Source: Asterias amurensis
Lineage: Eukaryota; Echinodermata; Asteroidea; Forcipulatida; Asteriidae
Assembly: GCF_032118995.1 (NCBI RefSeq)
Contig: NC_092669.1
Location: 4,959,501-5,023,500, forward strand
Reading direction: 5' to 3'
Length of the DNA: 64,000 bases
The notes beneath the pieces were generated by a model, which was given only the letters and a program-made list of their open reading frames with translations, did no database searches and was not told where the DNA came from. This document shows, piece by piece, positions 22,501 through 32,292 of this stretch (position 1 is its first letter; each line of letters opens with the position of its first letter). The position numbers and the translations under genes are program-made.

Positions 22501-25500
22501 TGCACTACAACTTTAACCTAATGCACGAAAGTTTTGAAATTGCGCGAGACAAATAAGCGACATCCATAGAATTTGTTCCTTGAAGTTAGCGCCCCCAAGT
22601 GCATTAATTATTTTAACTCATTTTCATCAGGCCATGTTAACCCCCTGTTTATAGACGAATTTGGCCATTCAATTTCGTTTTGAGTCGAGTCAAATTCCTT
22701 AGCACTCTGTTCAAGTTAGCGTATCGTCATTCTTTTTCGTGACACACACGTCTCAGCAGCGTCTGCGAATTTGAATGCTGCTTTGATGAATTGTGAAATT
22801 GAATGATTATTTTGTGAAACCGAATGACGCAACATTACCTTTGACTAATCATAAAACAAAATCGAATGACCCTTTTCAGTAGCATTCGATTTCGCGCGAA
22901 ATAGAATAGCTTCGTGGTTAAATTGGCTGCTTATTTTCCGAAACTAACCGAGAAAACCTATACTATACATTTATTTATATAAAACATTCCCGGGCCACCA
23001 AGTAAATGCTGAATCATCCACAAAGGGTAAATACTATTCTCGCTTTAAGTTACTTCTTTCTCTTTCACGTCCATTCATATGAAACTAAAAGTAATGCCAC
23101 AAAATTATTAAGTTCACAACTAATTATTAAACATAATACTTATTTTGCTCGCACTTGTGTTTGCGTTGTGTTCGAAAAGACAAGATAGTCAAGGTTGGGC
23201 TTAGATTTCAATGCATGCATCCAAGGGACAAAATCCAAACTATAGTTTTAAAAATGCGCTGTTTTGAAAATGCGCTCCTACGAACTTACCCATCTTCAGC
23301 TGCAGCAGTCCCTTGGTTGTCATTTAAACTAGGTTGCGTTAAACGTAAACGTCTCCTCCGTAAACAGCAACAGACAACCATCGTAACGAACGGTGTAAGA
23401 ACACATACGGCGAAGACCGCCCCAAACGCTCCAACTAAAACAACCTGGTTATCAACTTGGTTGAACAAAACAAACAGAGAATACTATTAAAGGCAGTAGA
23501 CACTATTTGTAATTACTCAAAATAATAATTAGCATAAACCTTATGGTAACAAGCAATGGAGAGCTGTTGATAGTATACATTGTGGGAAACGGCTCCCTCT
23601 GAAGTAACGTAGTAATTTTCCACGAATTTGATTTCAAAACCTCAGAATTAGATAGTTAGCATTCGATATCAAATTGGGGAGGTAGTGCTTTCTGCTCTAC
23701 CGGCCAGGCTTCGAATTGATGATACCCAAGCCTACATCCGTATGGACTGTAAAGGGGTTAACCCTGTTTCAGCCCTAGGAGTAGGTGGCAATGGCCTCTG
23801 GTAAAATTATTGTAGCCCACACCTTGAAGTGGCCTTCAGGCCTTGTGTGTCTGGCAACTTACATAAAAAAAATATATATATAAAAAATCTAAAAGCACAC
23901 AACTTCGTGTGACAAGGTTGTTTTTTCTTTCATTATTATCTCGCAACAATGACGACCAATTGAGCTCAAATTTTCACAGGGTTGTAAAGGATATTTTATG
24001 CATAATTATGTTGAGATACACCAAGTGAGAATACTGGTCTTTTACAGTTACCAATATTGTACAGTGTCGTCAACCCCATTCATGTAGTTTCCACTTCAAT
24101 GCGTATGGTTCACTTAGTTACCTGTTCATGTCTGTTGTGTTGTCATTTTAGCCATCGAGAAAGAATCTGCTGTCGAAGTTTATTATAACTCTATTTTATT
24201 TTTATCTTTTTTCCTTTTGAGATTCAAAAGTCGATGTCTCAACATTCGTATGGTCAATGCATGTTTGTTGTGCGTATTAAAATTACTAGCTAAATTCTTT
24301 GGATACTTTTAAACACAAAACACAATGTCCACATTCAGGTCTACATTAAACTTTCACCGTTTGAAGAAATATTACTTGCTGGGGTGCTGTAGTTTTTGAG
24401 AAATTAGTAAAAAAGGGTCACGAAAATAATTTTCCTTTCACGAGACGAACATTATTTCAGAATGTAAAACGTATTTTCGTAACATAGTTTTACTCATTTC
24501 TCAAAAACTATGTAAGCAGCTCAGCAACTAATATTTTAAGGTAAGCTTTCTACTATCATTATCTTCAAACTGTGTAAGTTTAATGTAAATCTGTGGACAT
24601 TCTTTTTTTTTAGAGCGCCGGCACGTTAAACCGGAGGTCGTTGGTTCAAATCCCGCTCTAGTCAATTTTTCTTTGTTCAATCCTAAGACATTCTATTTTG
24701 TGTAACTAAAAGTACCCAAATCCTTTGAAACGTGGGAATTTCATAAGTTAAGATCTACTCTACTCCCTACCATAATAGAACTTGACTTGAGCGGTGACTT
24801 CAAATGGCTCAATGTTCATATAGCCACTGAAATGACACGTGACGTTAATCACTTCATCTTGATATTCATCCGCCCAGAGAGCTACATACAGGCTACTGCG
24901 CGTGTCACTCAATCCATCTTGACCGTTCCCCGGGGTCACAGCTGACGTCACATAAACCTCGTCCCCAATAACCTCATCCCCATTGATTGTCCATGTGATA
25001 GTTGAGGCACCATCTGTGATGTTGTAAACATTGCAGTTGAATAAGAGGATGCTTCTTGTAATTCGTACGCAGACGTGTCCAGGTTCAATGTTATCAACTT
25101 GGTGCCAGACATTGCATGGGTCTTGCAGCTCAACAGTAGGATATGGGACTGTGAACAAAACAAAATTAACATTATTTAAAGGCAGTGGACACTATTGGTA
25201 ATTACTCAAAATAATTATCAGCATAAAACCTTTTCTTGATTGTGGGGAGAGGTTGATAGTATAAAACATTGTGAGAAACGGCTCCTTGTGAATAAACGAA
25301 GTTTTTTGAGAAAGAAGTAATTTTTCACGAATTTGATTTCGAGACCTCAAGATAGAATTTGAGGTCTCAAAATCAAGCATCTGAAAGCACACAACTTCGT
25401 GTGACAAGGGTGTTTTTTCTTTCATAGTTATCTCGCAACTCCGACGACCAATCGATTAAAAATTCACAGGTTTGTTATTTTATACATTTGTTGAGATACA

Positions 25501-28500
25501 CCAAGTGAGAAGACTGGTCTTTGCCAATGACCAATAGTATCCAGTGTCTTAAAAAAAACTGGTTTTAGTTGATGTATTGATGTTTCTTTTAATTTTCGAA
25601 ACACTTAAAAATCTGTCACGTGCAATTTGGCCCTTGTGCTGCGATTTGTGGTTAAAAAAATAAAAATAAAAATAAAAATACATTTTTTACATTCCGATTC
25701 GATAACAGATACAAAAATAAATCAAAATGGCTTCTCATGCCATCAGCTAAAGTAAACGAAAACTTTACCCGTCATTAATTTATGCATTTAACTTGAAAAT
25801 TTGGAGCGGCTGTGTCCACGCAGGAAGAGGTATCCTTGTAGGAAAGTTCAATTTGCAAAGCATTTACGCTTCTCACATTTAAATTTCCGTGATGGCAAAA
25901 AAACTGGTATACTTTTACACAACCACACTAACTTCGAATTGAAATGTTTCTTCACATGGTTTGAAAGCTGCTGTCTTGACTTCATAACCAAAAGTTTGTA
26001 ATGTCATACATTTAAGAGTGAAAAAGTAATTACAGTCTATCGTGTAAAGAGTGAAAACCACTTGTTTTGTCTGCCATGCCAGTCTTGCAAAGAGCCACAT
26101 AAAGGAAAGGCGGCGAGAACTCTTTCTAGAGTGAAATATGGATTTTTTTTAACTCATTGAGAGTGAAGTTCGTTCCGATTTCACTCAAACAGCGTAAAAC
26201 AGATTGATTTTCATTTTCAAAAGAGTGAAACTGACAACACTCGGACAAAAAAAGTGAATTTGTCACTCTTGTTCCCAAACAAACTTAAAACATACTTATG
26301 AAACATGTATTTACAAAAGCCGGCAGTAATAACTGTTGGATGTCATTGTACGCATAATAACTAGGAACACGTTGCCTTGGATCGGTCGAGTTGGTCTTTG
26401 AAAAGCGTCCTGTAACCGTTTGTTATAACATCGATATGGTTAGAAAGATATTGTAAAAGTAGAATACAATGATCTACAAAAATATGCCTCGAAATTGCGA
26501 GGTTTTCGTTTTACCTCGTCGACAAACACGGTCGGCCATTTATGGTAGTCAAAATTTTGACTCCCATAAATGGCCGACCGTGTTAGTTTGCGATGTAAAG
26601 TGAAAACCGTGCTATTTTGAGTGATACTTGTGTGGATCATTATATTCACCTTTTAAAGCTAAAAAATTCAAAACTAAACTCAAATATTAAAGACACTGGA
26701 CACTATTGGTAAATTGTCAAAGACCAGTCTTCTCACTTGGTGTATCTCAACAAATGCATACAATAATAAGCCTGTAAAATTGTGAGCTCATTGGTCGTCG
26801 AAGTTGCGAGATAATAATGAAAGAAAAAACACCCTTCTCACACGAAGTTGTGTGCATTTAGATGCTTGATTTCGTGACCTCAAATTCTAAATCTGAGGTC
26901 TCGAAATCAAATTCGTGGAAAATGACTTCTTTCTCGTGAACTACATCACTTCAGAGGGAGCTGTTTCTCACAATGTTTTATACTATCAACCCCTCCCCAT
27001 TACTCGTTACGTAGTAAGGTTTATACTAATAATTATTTTGACTACTTACCAATAGTGTCCACTGCCTTTAAAGGCAGTGGACACTTTTTGGTAATTACTC
27101 AAGATAATTATTAGCATAAAACTTTACTTGGTAATGAGTAATAGGGAGAAGTTGATGGTATATATAACTATTGTGAGAAACGGCTCCCTCTGAAGTGACA
27201 TAAGTTTTTGTGAAAGAAGTATTTTTCCACGAATTTGATTGCGAGACCTCAAGTTTAGAATTTGAGGTCATGAAATCAACCAAAAGCACACAACTTCGTG
27301 TGCTAAGGGTGTTTTTTCTTTCAATATTATCTCGCAACTTCGACGACCGATTGAGCTCAAATTTTCACAGGTTTGTTATTTTATGTGTAATGTTGAGATA
27401 CACCAAGTGAGAAGACTGGTCTTTGACAATTATTAATAGTGTCCACTGTCTTTAAGTAGTCATCGTAACGGTGAAAGGGGGGGGGGGGGGGTGTGCTACT
27501 CACCTACATGTAAATCTGTACTGCTTAAAAAAGTGTAGTGACCATTAAAAATAAGTCCATCACAAGTATACTTCCCTGCCGCAGATTCTTTTACTGAGTT
27601 GATAATCAAGTTGCTATTAACTGCAGTTCTATAGGGTGACTCTGTCTTGTTATAGTAAATAATAGTGTCTGCAGGTGTAGTCCATCTCACTGGAATCATG
27701 TTTAAACCCTTCATCACCGTGCAGATCAATGTCACGTTGGAGCCGACCAGCACAGTGATGGAGTTAGCTGACGTCTCGATTGTAGGTTGACCTATTTGAT
27801 TTAAAGACAGTGGACACTATTGGTAATTGTCAAAGACCAGTCTTCTCACTTGGTGTATCTCATCATATCCACAAAATAACAAGCCTGTGAAAATTTGAGC
27901 TCGACTGGTCGTCGGAGTTGGGGGATCCTATGAAAGAACAAAACACCCTAGTCACACGAAGTTGTGTGCTTTTAGATGCTTGATTTCGAGACCTCAAATT
28001 CTAAACTTGAGGTCTCGAAATCAAATTCGTGGAAAATTACTTCTTTCTCAAAAACTATGTCACTTCAGAGAGAGCCGTTTCTCACAATGTTTTATACCAT
28101 ATCCCAATTACTCGTCACCAAGAAAGGTTTTGTGCTGATAATTATTTTGAGTAATTACCAATAGTGTCCACTGCCTTTAACAACAAATTAAAAATCTCTG
28201 GACACTATTTGTAATTACTTAAACATAATTTTGTTTGTAAAAACTTACTTGGTTACGCGCAATGGAGAGCTGTTGTTATTTAAACACAATGTGAGAAACA
28301 ACTCCCTCTGAAGTAACATAGTTTTTGAAAAAGAGATAACTTATCATTGAAATAATTAAAGACTTCCAGCTGAAGCCTTTTAGGCATCTATGAAATTTAC
28401 TCGAAGTAATGCCACAATTGTGTTATGTCTTTCATTATTCTCTTGCAAATTTGATGACCAATATTTATTGAGCCCAAATTTGCACAGGTCTGTTATTGTA

Positions 28501-29295
28501 TGCAAATGTTGGGATAAACAGTGAACGATAAACTCCAAACGGGAAGTTATAAACATTTATTTCTCATTAAATTATGAAATTTCAGACAGAAAAAAAATAT
28601 TCAAAGGATTGTTCTTTACTATCAACCTAGACCGTTTAAGTTTGATCGTAGACGAGTTTTTTTTTTCTCACCAGTTTTTTAATGTTACTCTAAAGGCAGT
28701 GGACACTGTTGGTAATTACTCGACAATTTTTTTTAGCATGAAACATTACTTTATATCAATATAAACCACAAGGGAAACTGGCTGGGTTAATTTTTGAAAC
28801 GATTTTTGAGGTTGACAAAGAATTGATAACGAGTAGTGGGGACAGGTTGATAGTAAGAAACATTGTGAGAAACGGCTCCCTCTGAAGTGACTTTATTTTT
28901 TAGAAAGAGGTATGTTTCCATGAATTTGATTTCGAGACCTCAGATTTAGAATTTGAGGTCTCGAAATCAAGCATCGTAAAACACACAACTTCGTGTGACA
29001 AGGGTGTTTTTCTTTCATTATTATCTCGCGACTTCGACGACCAATTGAGCTGAAATTTTCACAGGTTTGCTATTGTATGCATATGTTGAGATACACTAAG
29101 TGAGAAGACTGGTCTTTGATAATTACCATTAGTGTCCAGTGTCTTTAAGTCACATGGAAGTACAGAAGTGTTTTGCAATGGTTCACATACATCTAAATAG
29201 GATGTAGCCAATTCGATGAATAAATTTGTACACTTACCCTGTGAAAACTGCATGGTGACCACGATGGTTATGATTTTAACGAGCAATTCATTCAT
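13513..29295 (-). CDS. Receptor tyrosine kinase with two Ig-like domains, 13 exons, complete
   Basis: Exons in coding order: 29238-29295, 27504-27791, 24771-25148, 23290-23455, 21429-21517, 19982-20242, 19478-19588, 18483-18664, 16392-16514, 15492-15603, 14582-14678, 13778-13877, 13513-13590. All joins keep phase and give 680 aa. Residues 1-20 are a signal peptide; Ig-like domains span about 21-115 and 116-241, each with a Cys pair. The membrane segment is about 246-273, followed by [11 protein letters not shown]. The kinase is intact: glycine loop [11 protein letters not shown] (380-390), VAVK lysine 410, HRDLAARN (Asp 516), DFG (Asp 534), RWMALES and SDVWSFG. It resembles the FGFR/RET/Tie/VEGFR branch; I cannot assign the subfamily. 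A six-Lys run lies in the juxtamembrane part. The tail ends [13 protein letters not shown]. Donors at 16391 (GTCTCT) and 13777 (GTTAGA) are weak but in phase. Ligand unknown. A kinase-less paralogue lies at 51367-56270. Confidence 0.88.
13683..13740 (+). repeat. CAA/CAG microsatellite
   Basis: A (CAACAG) and (CAA) run in the short last intron of the kinase gene. Read without splicing it would give a Leu run after the kinase, which is why I splice to 13590. Confidence 0.7.
14735..15275. mobile_element. Family K MITE interrupted by a family B MITE
   Basis: The outer element shows GATTCCACGAAACGCTATGA on the left and GGCGAAATCGACGGC on the right, with inner CCTAAGTTAGGA words. A complete family B copy (14785-15175, TTAA at both tips) sits inside. 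It is in a kinase-gene intron. Confidence 0.7.
15664..15960. mobile_element. Foldback element family H, copy 1
   Basis: Two palindromes are nested here: GTCTAGCTAGCGATCA with its inverse, and CGAAACGACGACTTCGGCTA with its inverse. The outer ends recall TTTTCGCAAAAACCCATT. Relatives lie at 19208-19470 and 45990-46125. Confidence 0.65.
16010..16262 (+). mobile_element. tRNA-derived SINE, plus orientation
   Basis: A pol III A-box-like GTCTGGTTGGTATGAC and a B box GGTTCGAATCC are followed by a non-tRNA body ending CAAAATTAACATTCTTTATC. The same tail occurs at 31790-31850. It lies in a kinase-gene intron and is a SINE, not a functional tRNA gene. Confidence 0.7.
16540..17080 (+). repeat. Simple AAC/CGTCACAC repeats flanking a LINE-like 3' end
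   Basis: Runs of CAACAACAACACGTCACACG occur near 16635 and again near 17045. Between them is a pyrimidine-rich segment ending TTCGGCCTCTGGCTGCGATG and AATTTAATTCCAATTC, which looks like a LINE 3' end. The flanking repeats could be target duplications or simple repeats. Confidence 0.45.
17374..17750 (+). mobile_element. MITE family C copy
   Basis: TTAA-ended element with GGCCCACACTTCGTGTATCA near one end and AAAGTGTCCAATGGCTTTAA at the other, and a central palindrome CTCGATATCGAG. Located in a kinase-gene intron. Confidence 0.75.
17964..18339 (+). mobile_element. MITE family A copy
   Basis: Begins TTAAAGGCAGTGTACAC, ends GTGTCCACTGTCTATAA, with the inner GATTTCGAGACCTCA inverted pair. Slightly diverged. 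In a kinase-gene intron. Confidence 0.85.
18400..18478 (+). mobile_element. LINE-like 3' tail fragment
   Basis: TTCAGTCTTTGGCTGCGTTG then AATAAACTATGAATTAAATC looks like a LINE 3' end with a short A-rich repeat. It ends a few bases before a kinase exon donor. Confidence 0.4.
18994..19201. mobile_element. Short TIR element, family G, copy 1
   Basis: Terminal repeats GGGTGCGTTCGATTAGCTTC and the inverse enclose a GC-rich palindromic body with GGTCGACCC. Related to 46130-46374. The superfamily is not certain. Confidence 0.7.
19208..19470. mobile_element. Foldback element family H, copy 2
   Basis: Contains GAATACCCATTGCGCAAGCG, the palindromic GGTCTACC pair, and the paired GAGACTTCGGCTGTAGCTA and its inverse. 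It ends just before a kinase exon at 19478. Confidence 0.65.
20243..21428. other. Kinase-gene intron, no recognised element
   Basis: This 1.2-kb intron lies between the juxtamembrane exon and the glycine-loop exon. It has no gene and no repeat family I can name. Short TATA-poor, T-rich runs occur near 20600. Confidence 0.4.
21782..22186 (+). mobile_element. MITE family A copy
   Basis: Begins TTAAAGACAGTGGACAC and ends GTGTCCACTGCCTTAA, with the inner inverted pair. In a kinase-gene intron. Confidence 0.88.
22640..22972. mobile_element. Family J element, diverged copy
   Basis: Repeated words CATTCAATTTCG and TGAAATTGAATG, plus GCATTCGATTTCGCGCGAAA and a right end ACCGAGAAAACCTATA. Homologous to 48496-48899, in reverse orientation. 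The left end is unclear. Confidence 0.6.
23487..24069 (+). mobile_element. MITE family A copy carrying an insertion
   Basis: Starts TTAAAGGCAGTAGACAC. After TTTCAAAACCTCAGAATTAG it is interrupted at about 23650-23890 by an unrelated segment that ends in an A/T-rich ATAAAAAAAATATATATATA tail, then family A resumes with GCACACAACTTCGTGTGACA. The insert looks like a SINE or LINE 3' fragment. Confidence 0.75.
24310..24602. mobile_element. Palindromic MITE family D copy 1
   Basis: Outer words AATGTCCAC...GTGGACATT and an inner mirror around GAGACGAACATTATTT. ACTCATTTCTCAAAAACTA pairs with an inverse near the left end. Relatives at 56396-56645 and 57003-57262. Confidence 0.65.
24612..24664 (+). 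repeat. tRNA 3'-half-like fragment
   Basis: GTTGGTTCAAATCCCGCTCT matches a T arm and acceptor 3' strand, preceded by an anticodon-arm-like stem. The 5' half (A box) is missing, so I take it as a tRNA-derived remnant and not a tRNA gene. Confidence 0.5.
25176..25553 (+). mobile_element. MITE family A copy next to an Ig-exon acceptor
   Basis: Begins TTAAAGGCAGTGGACAC; the right end is decayed (ATCCAGTGTCTTAA). It starts only about 28 bases upstream, in transcript sense, of the second Ig exon of the kinase gene. Confidence 0.85.
25554..26362. other. Intronic sequence, no gene recognised
   Basis: Contains an (AAAAAT)-type run near 25655-25680 and scattered GAGTGAAA words (26010-26260). No coding exon with in-phase splice sites seen. 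Confidence 0.4.
26363..26655 (+). mobile_element. MITE family B copy, right end lost
   Basis: Starts AGGAACACGTTGCCTTGG, has the ATTTATGG...CCCATAAAT centre, and stops after the inverse of its inner part. The outer right end is absent. Confidence 0.8.
26687..27455 (+). mobile_element. Two family A MITEs joined at one TTAA
   Basis: One copy runs 26687-27071 and the next 27068-27455. The shared TTTAA is the right end of the first and the left end of the second. This is expected if both target TTAA. Confidence 0.85.
27801..28180 (+). mobile_element. MITE family A copy abutting a splice acceptor
   Basis: Complete copy, TTAAAGACAGTGGACAC to GTGTCCACTGCCTTTAA. In transcript sense it ends nine bases before the first base of the first Ig exon (27791) of the kinase gene, so it supplies nearly all of the acceptor's upstream context. 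Confidence 0.9.
28188..28515 (+). mobile_element. Old family A MITE copy
   Basis: Weaker match (CTCTGGACACTATTTGTAAT, then GAGAAACAACTCCCTCTGAA) with the far end lost. Probably the oldest family A copy in this intron. Confidence 0.55.
28690..29149 (+). mobile_element. MITE family A copy with a small insertion
   Basis: Begins TAAAGGCAGTGGACAC and ends GTGTCCAGTGTCTTTAA. About 60 extra bases lie near 28745-28820. In the first intron of the kinase gene. Confidence 0.8.
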
Positions 29296-29498
29296 CTTTT
29301 AGCCACCTGAAATAGTTTGTACAAAGAAATTTCAAGTCAAAAGTGTCCAGATAAGGTTAATTATATACTTACGGTGTGACTTGCACTTTATATTTGTATC
29401 GTAATAACACTGGATATGCATTTGTTTACTTTCTGTTTCGGAATTGTTTATCATGGAATTTTCTTTTTAAAGATTACTACGCAATAATGTAAGTCCTA

Positions 29499-30040
29499 CT
29501 AGTGTTCATAGGTTTTGGAGGTACGTCGGCTGGTCGACAACGTCAGAGCCAATGAACAGCTCTCCCCGGGTAGCTCCACCCACAATTTACATACACGACG
29601 AACGTTGCACAAGGATCCTTTATTGTGATTCATAACAGCAGGGTGAATATTCATGCATCGGCCTCTGTGATGACGAAACACCTTGTAAGCTTACCTGCGC
29701 TATTCAAAGTCGAATGAATAGTCTTTATATTTTGCTTCATATCCCAGTGGAGGACTGTCTCCACTCACGTTGGCTGTTTTTGAACTCTTTGTTTCACTCG
29801 GTATGTCACAACACCGTCTATTCATTCGCCTTTGAATAGCGCAGGTAAGCTTACAAGGTGTTTCGTCATCACAGAGGCCGATACATGAATATTCACCCTG
29901 CTGTAATGAATCAGAATAAAGGAAACTTGAGCAACATTCGTCTTGTATGTAAATTATGGGTGGAGCTACCCAGGGAGAGCTGTTCATTGGCTTTGACGTG
30001 GTCGACCGTCCAACGTACCTCCAAAACCTATGAACACTAG
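29499..30040. mobile_element. Foldback element with arms of about 225 bp
   Basis: CTAGTGTTCATAGGTTTTGG at the left is matched by its inverse at the right. The arms (about 29499-29725 and 29815-30040) pair over most of their length, including AAGCTTACCTGCGCTATTC, around a loop of roughly 90 bases. It lies about 200 bases upstream of the kinase start codon. Confidence 0.85.
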
Positions 30041-30045
30041 TTTAC

Positions 30046-31080
30046 AAATATTGACTGCTTCGAGTGCTATGGTTAAAACTATGACTCCCGAGGTGATCCC
30101 CGGAGCGTTTTATTTTCCCGAGGCGAAGCCGAGGGAAAAAAGAACGCTCCGGGGATCACCGAGGGAGTCATAGTTTAAATTATAACACCCCTTGCAAGTA
30201 TTCTGCCTGCTCATTGGTTTAGAGCGCGTCACATGACATGTCTTAGTTTTGCTAGACGACGGCCGTGTGATAGTGCGTCGGTTTGCCATGCGCTAGTCCG
30301 AAGACTAGCACACGGCGCCGTGCGCTAGTCCGACAGACTAGCACACGGCGTGCAGTACCCAGACGTCCGTTGCGTGTACGAGGATGATAAATTAATAGTC
30401 TGTAACCATTTCGGATTGCACGACACTACATGCAGTAAAGTAAAAGTGTTTGCAATCTGTATTCGAGTCGTCCGTGGATTGTAGCATTCAGGTCTGTAAC
30501 TTAATAATAATAGTACAGTATTTAGAAATGTTTGGGGTGTTATAAAACAAATATTGACTGCTTTTACTCGTGCAATGGTTAAAAACTATGACTCCCTCGG
30601 CGATCCCCGGAGCGTTCTATTTTCCCTCGGCTTCGCCTCGGGAAAATAGAACGCTCTGGGGATCACCTCGGGAGTCATAGTTTTAACCATAGCACTCGAA
30701 GCAGTCAATATTTGTATACCATTGCACGAGTAAAAGCAGCCAATATTTGTTTTATAACACCCCAAACATTTCTAAATACTGTACAGACTTTACAGACCTG
30801 AATGCTACAATCCACGGACAACGCAAATACAGATTGCAAAATTTTTTACTGTGCTCTGCATGTAGTGTCAAGTAACCCGAAATGGTTACAGACTATTAAT
30901 TTATCATCCTCGTGCACGCAACGGACGTCTGGGTACTGCACGCCGTGTGCTAGTCTTTCGGACTAGCGCACGGCAAACCGATGCACTATCACACGGCCGT
31001 CGTCTAGCAAAACTAAGACATATCATGTGACGCGCTCTAAACCAATGAAAAGGCAGAATATTGGTAAGGGGTGTTATAAT
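30046..31080. mobile_element. Large foldback element with nested palindromes
   Basis: Arms of about 350-400 bases (30176-30560 and 30720-31079) pair in inverted orientation, with tips TTATAACACCCC. Two further palindromes with GATCCCCGGAGCG lie at 30075-30170 and 30583-30690. Inside each arm are CTAGTCCG...CGGACTAG hairpins. No coding sequence. Confidence 0.8.
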
Positions 31081-31273
31081 AAGTACTGCACGCACGTGTC
31101 CATGATGTCCAGACGATTGGGTGAACAAAGTGAATTTCCGAGCTCCCCCCCCCCCTCTCCACTTCTCCTACCGCACACCCACACCTAATTTTGAGTATAA
31201 AAATAATCACACAAAAAAGTATGACATTTATGTCCCATTGCCACTGTGCGGCTGATTTGCAATTATCAATTAT

Positions 31274-31972
31274 GTTAAAAGCTCTGGACACGTTTGGTAA
31301 TATTTCAAAAGCCCAGTAGTCTCACTTGGTGTATCACAACATAATGCATAAACGATTCAACTGTGAACATTTGAACTCAATTGGTCATCGAAGTTGCAAG
31401 AGAGAAATGAAAGAAAGAAAAACTTATTGCACAAACTTTGCGTGCTCTTATCAGTTGTCTATAGAAATGGCTTCAGGCATAAAGGATTTCATTATTTGAG
31501 TCACTGAGAAATTACCTCTTTCACAAAAACTACTTTTTTATTAATTTTGGTTTTTACCCATACACCGATGTGTGTTAGCACTGTATACTCAGTACTTTCC
31601 CGAGTCCTGTGAAAAAATATCACAGGCAAAAAATATCACAGGCATGTTACTCGGGTGGGATTCGAACCCACGACCCTTGCAATTCTAGAGCAGTGTCTTA
31701 CCAACTAGACTACCGAGGTTGCCCGGCAGCTAGAGGCAGTTCGAATTATATGTATACAGTACTGAGTATACAGTGCTAACACACATCGGTGTATGGGTAA
31801 AAACCAAAATTAATATTCTTTATCCCCGATGCAAATTTAACATCTATTAAAAACTACTTTACTTCAGAGGGAGCCGTTTTCCCACAATGTTTTATACCAC
31901 CACCAGCTCTCCACAGCTCTTTACCAAGTTTATTTTTTAGTAATGACCAATAGTGCCCAGTGCTTTTAAAAT
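31274..31972 (+). mobile_element. Family A MITE carrying a SINE insertion
   Basis: The MITE starts AAAGCTCTGGACACGTTTGG and ends GTGCCCAGTGCTTTTAA. At about 31538-31857 it holds a tRNA-derived insert flanked by AAAACTACTTT on both sides, an 11-base target duplication. Confidence 0.8.
31538..31857 (-). mobile_element. tRNA-derived SINE with inverted tails
   Basis: On the minus strand at about 31640-31725 there is an A-box TAGTCTAGTTGG and a B box GGTTCGAATCC. Arms of about 50 bases containing CACCGATGTGTGTTAGCACT and its inverse flank this tRNA-like core. It looks like a SINE joined head to head with a second, headless tail. Confidence 0.7.
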
Positions 31973-32292
31973 AGCTTGATTTTCATAATTTATAAACACA
32001 ATAATCATGACGATGGAAAGCAATGCAGATCGAAAGCAGAGAGAGTTGTTTCCTTCAATGATTTTAATCTCGAGCAGTTTCACTATCGAAAAATGTCAAA
32101 GGGCATAACTGTTCATAACAGCGTATCTGTGCCCAATGTTTGTTCGTACTACTATTATACAAACATTGTAGATTATTTCAAATCAATTTGAACTAGAATC
32201 GAAACAAAATCTTATTTTGAAAAGCCTATTTCCCCGTTTCGTGTTTAGGTTTAGTCAGAAAATGATATTGTGCTTCATGGTTACGTTGATAC

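Noticed and set aside
31640-31725. Functional tRNA gene on the minus strand
   Set aside because: It is embedded in a repeated body with relatives at 16010, 35660, 43950 and 54335, so it is a SINE head.
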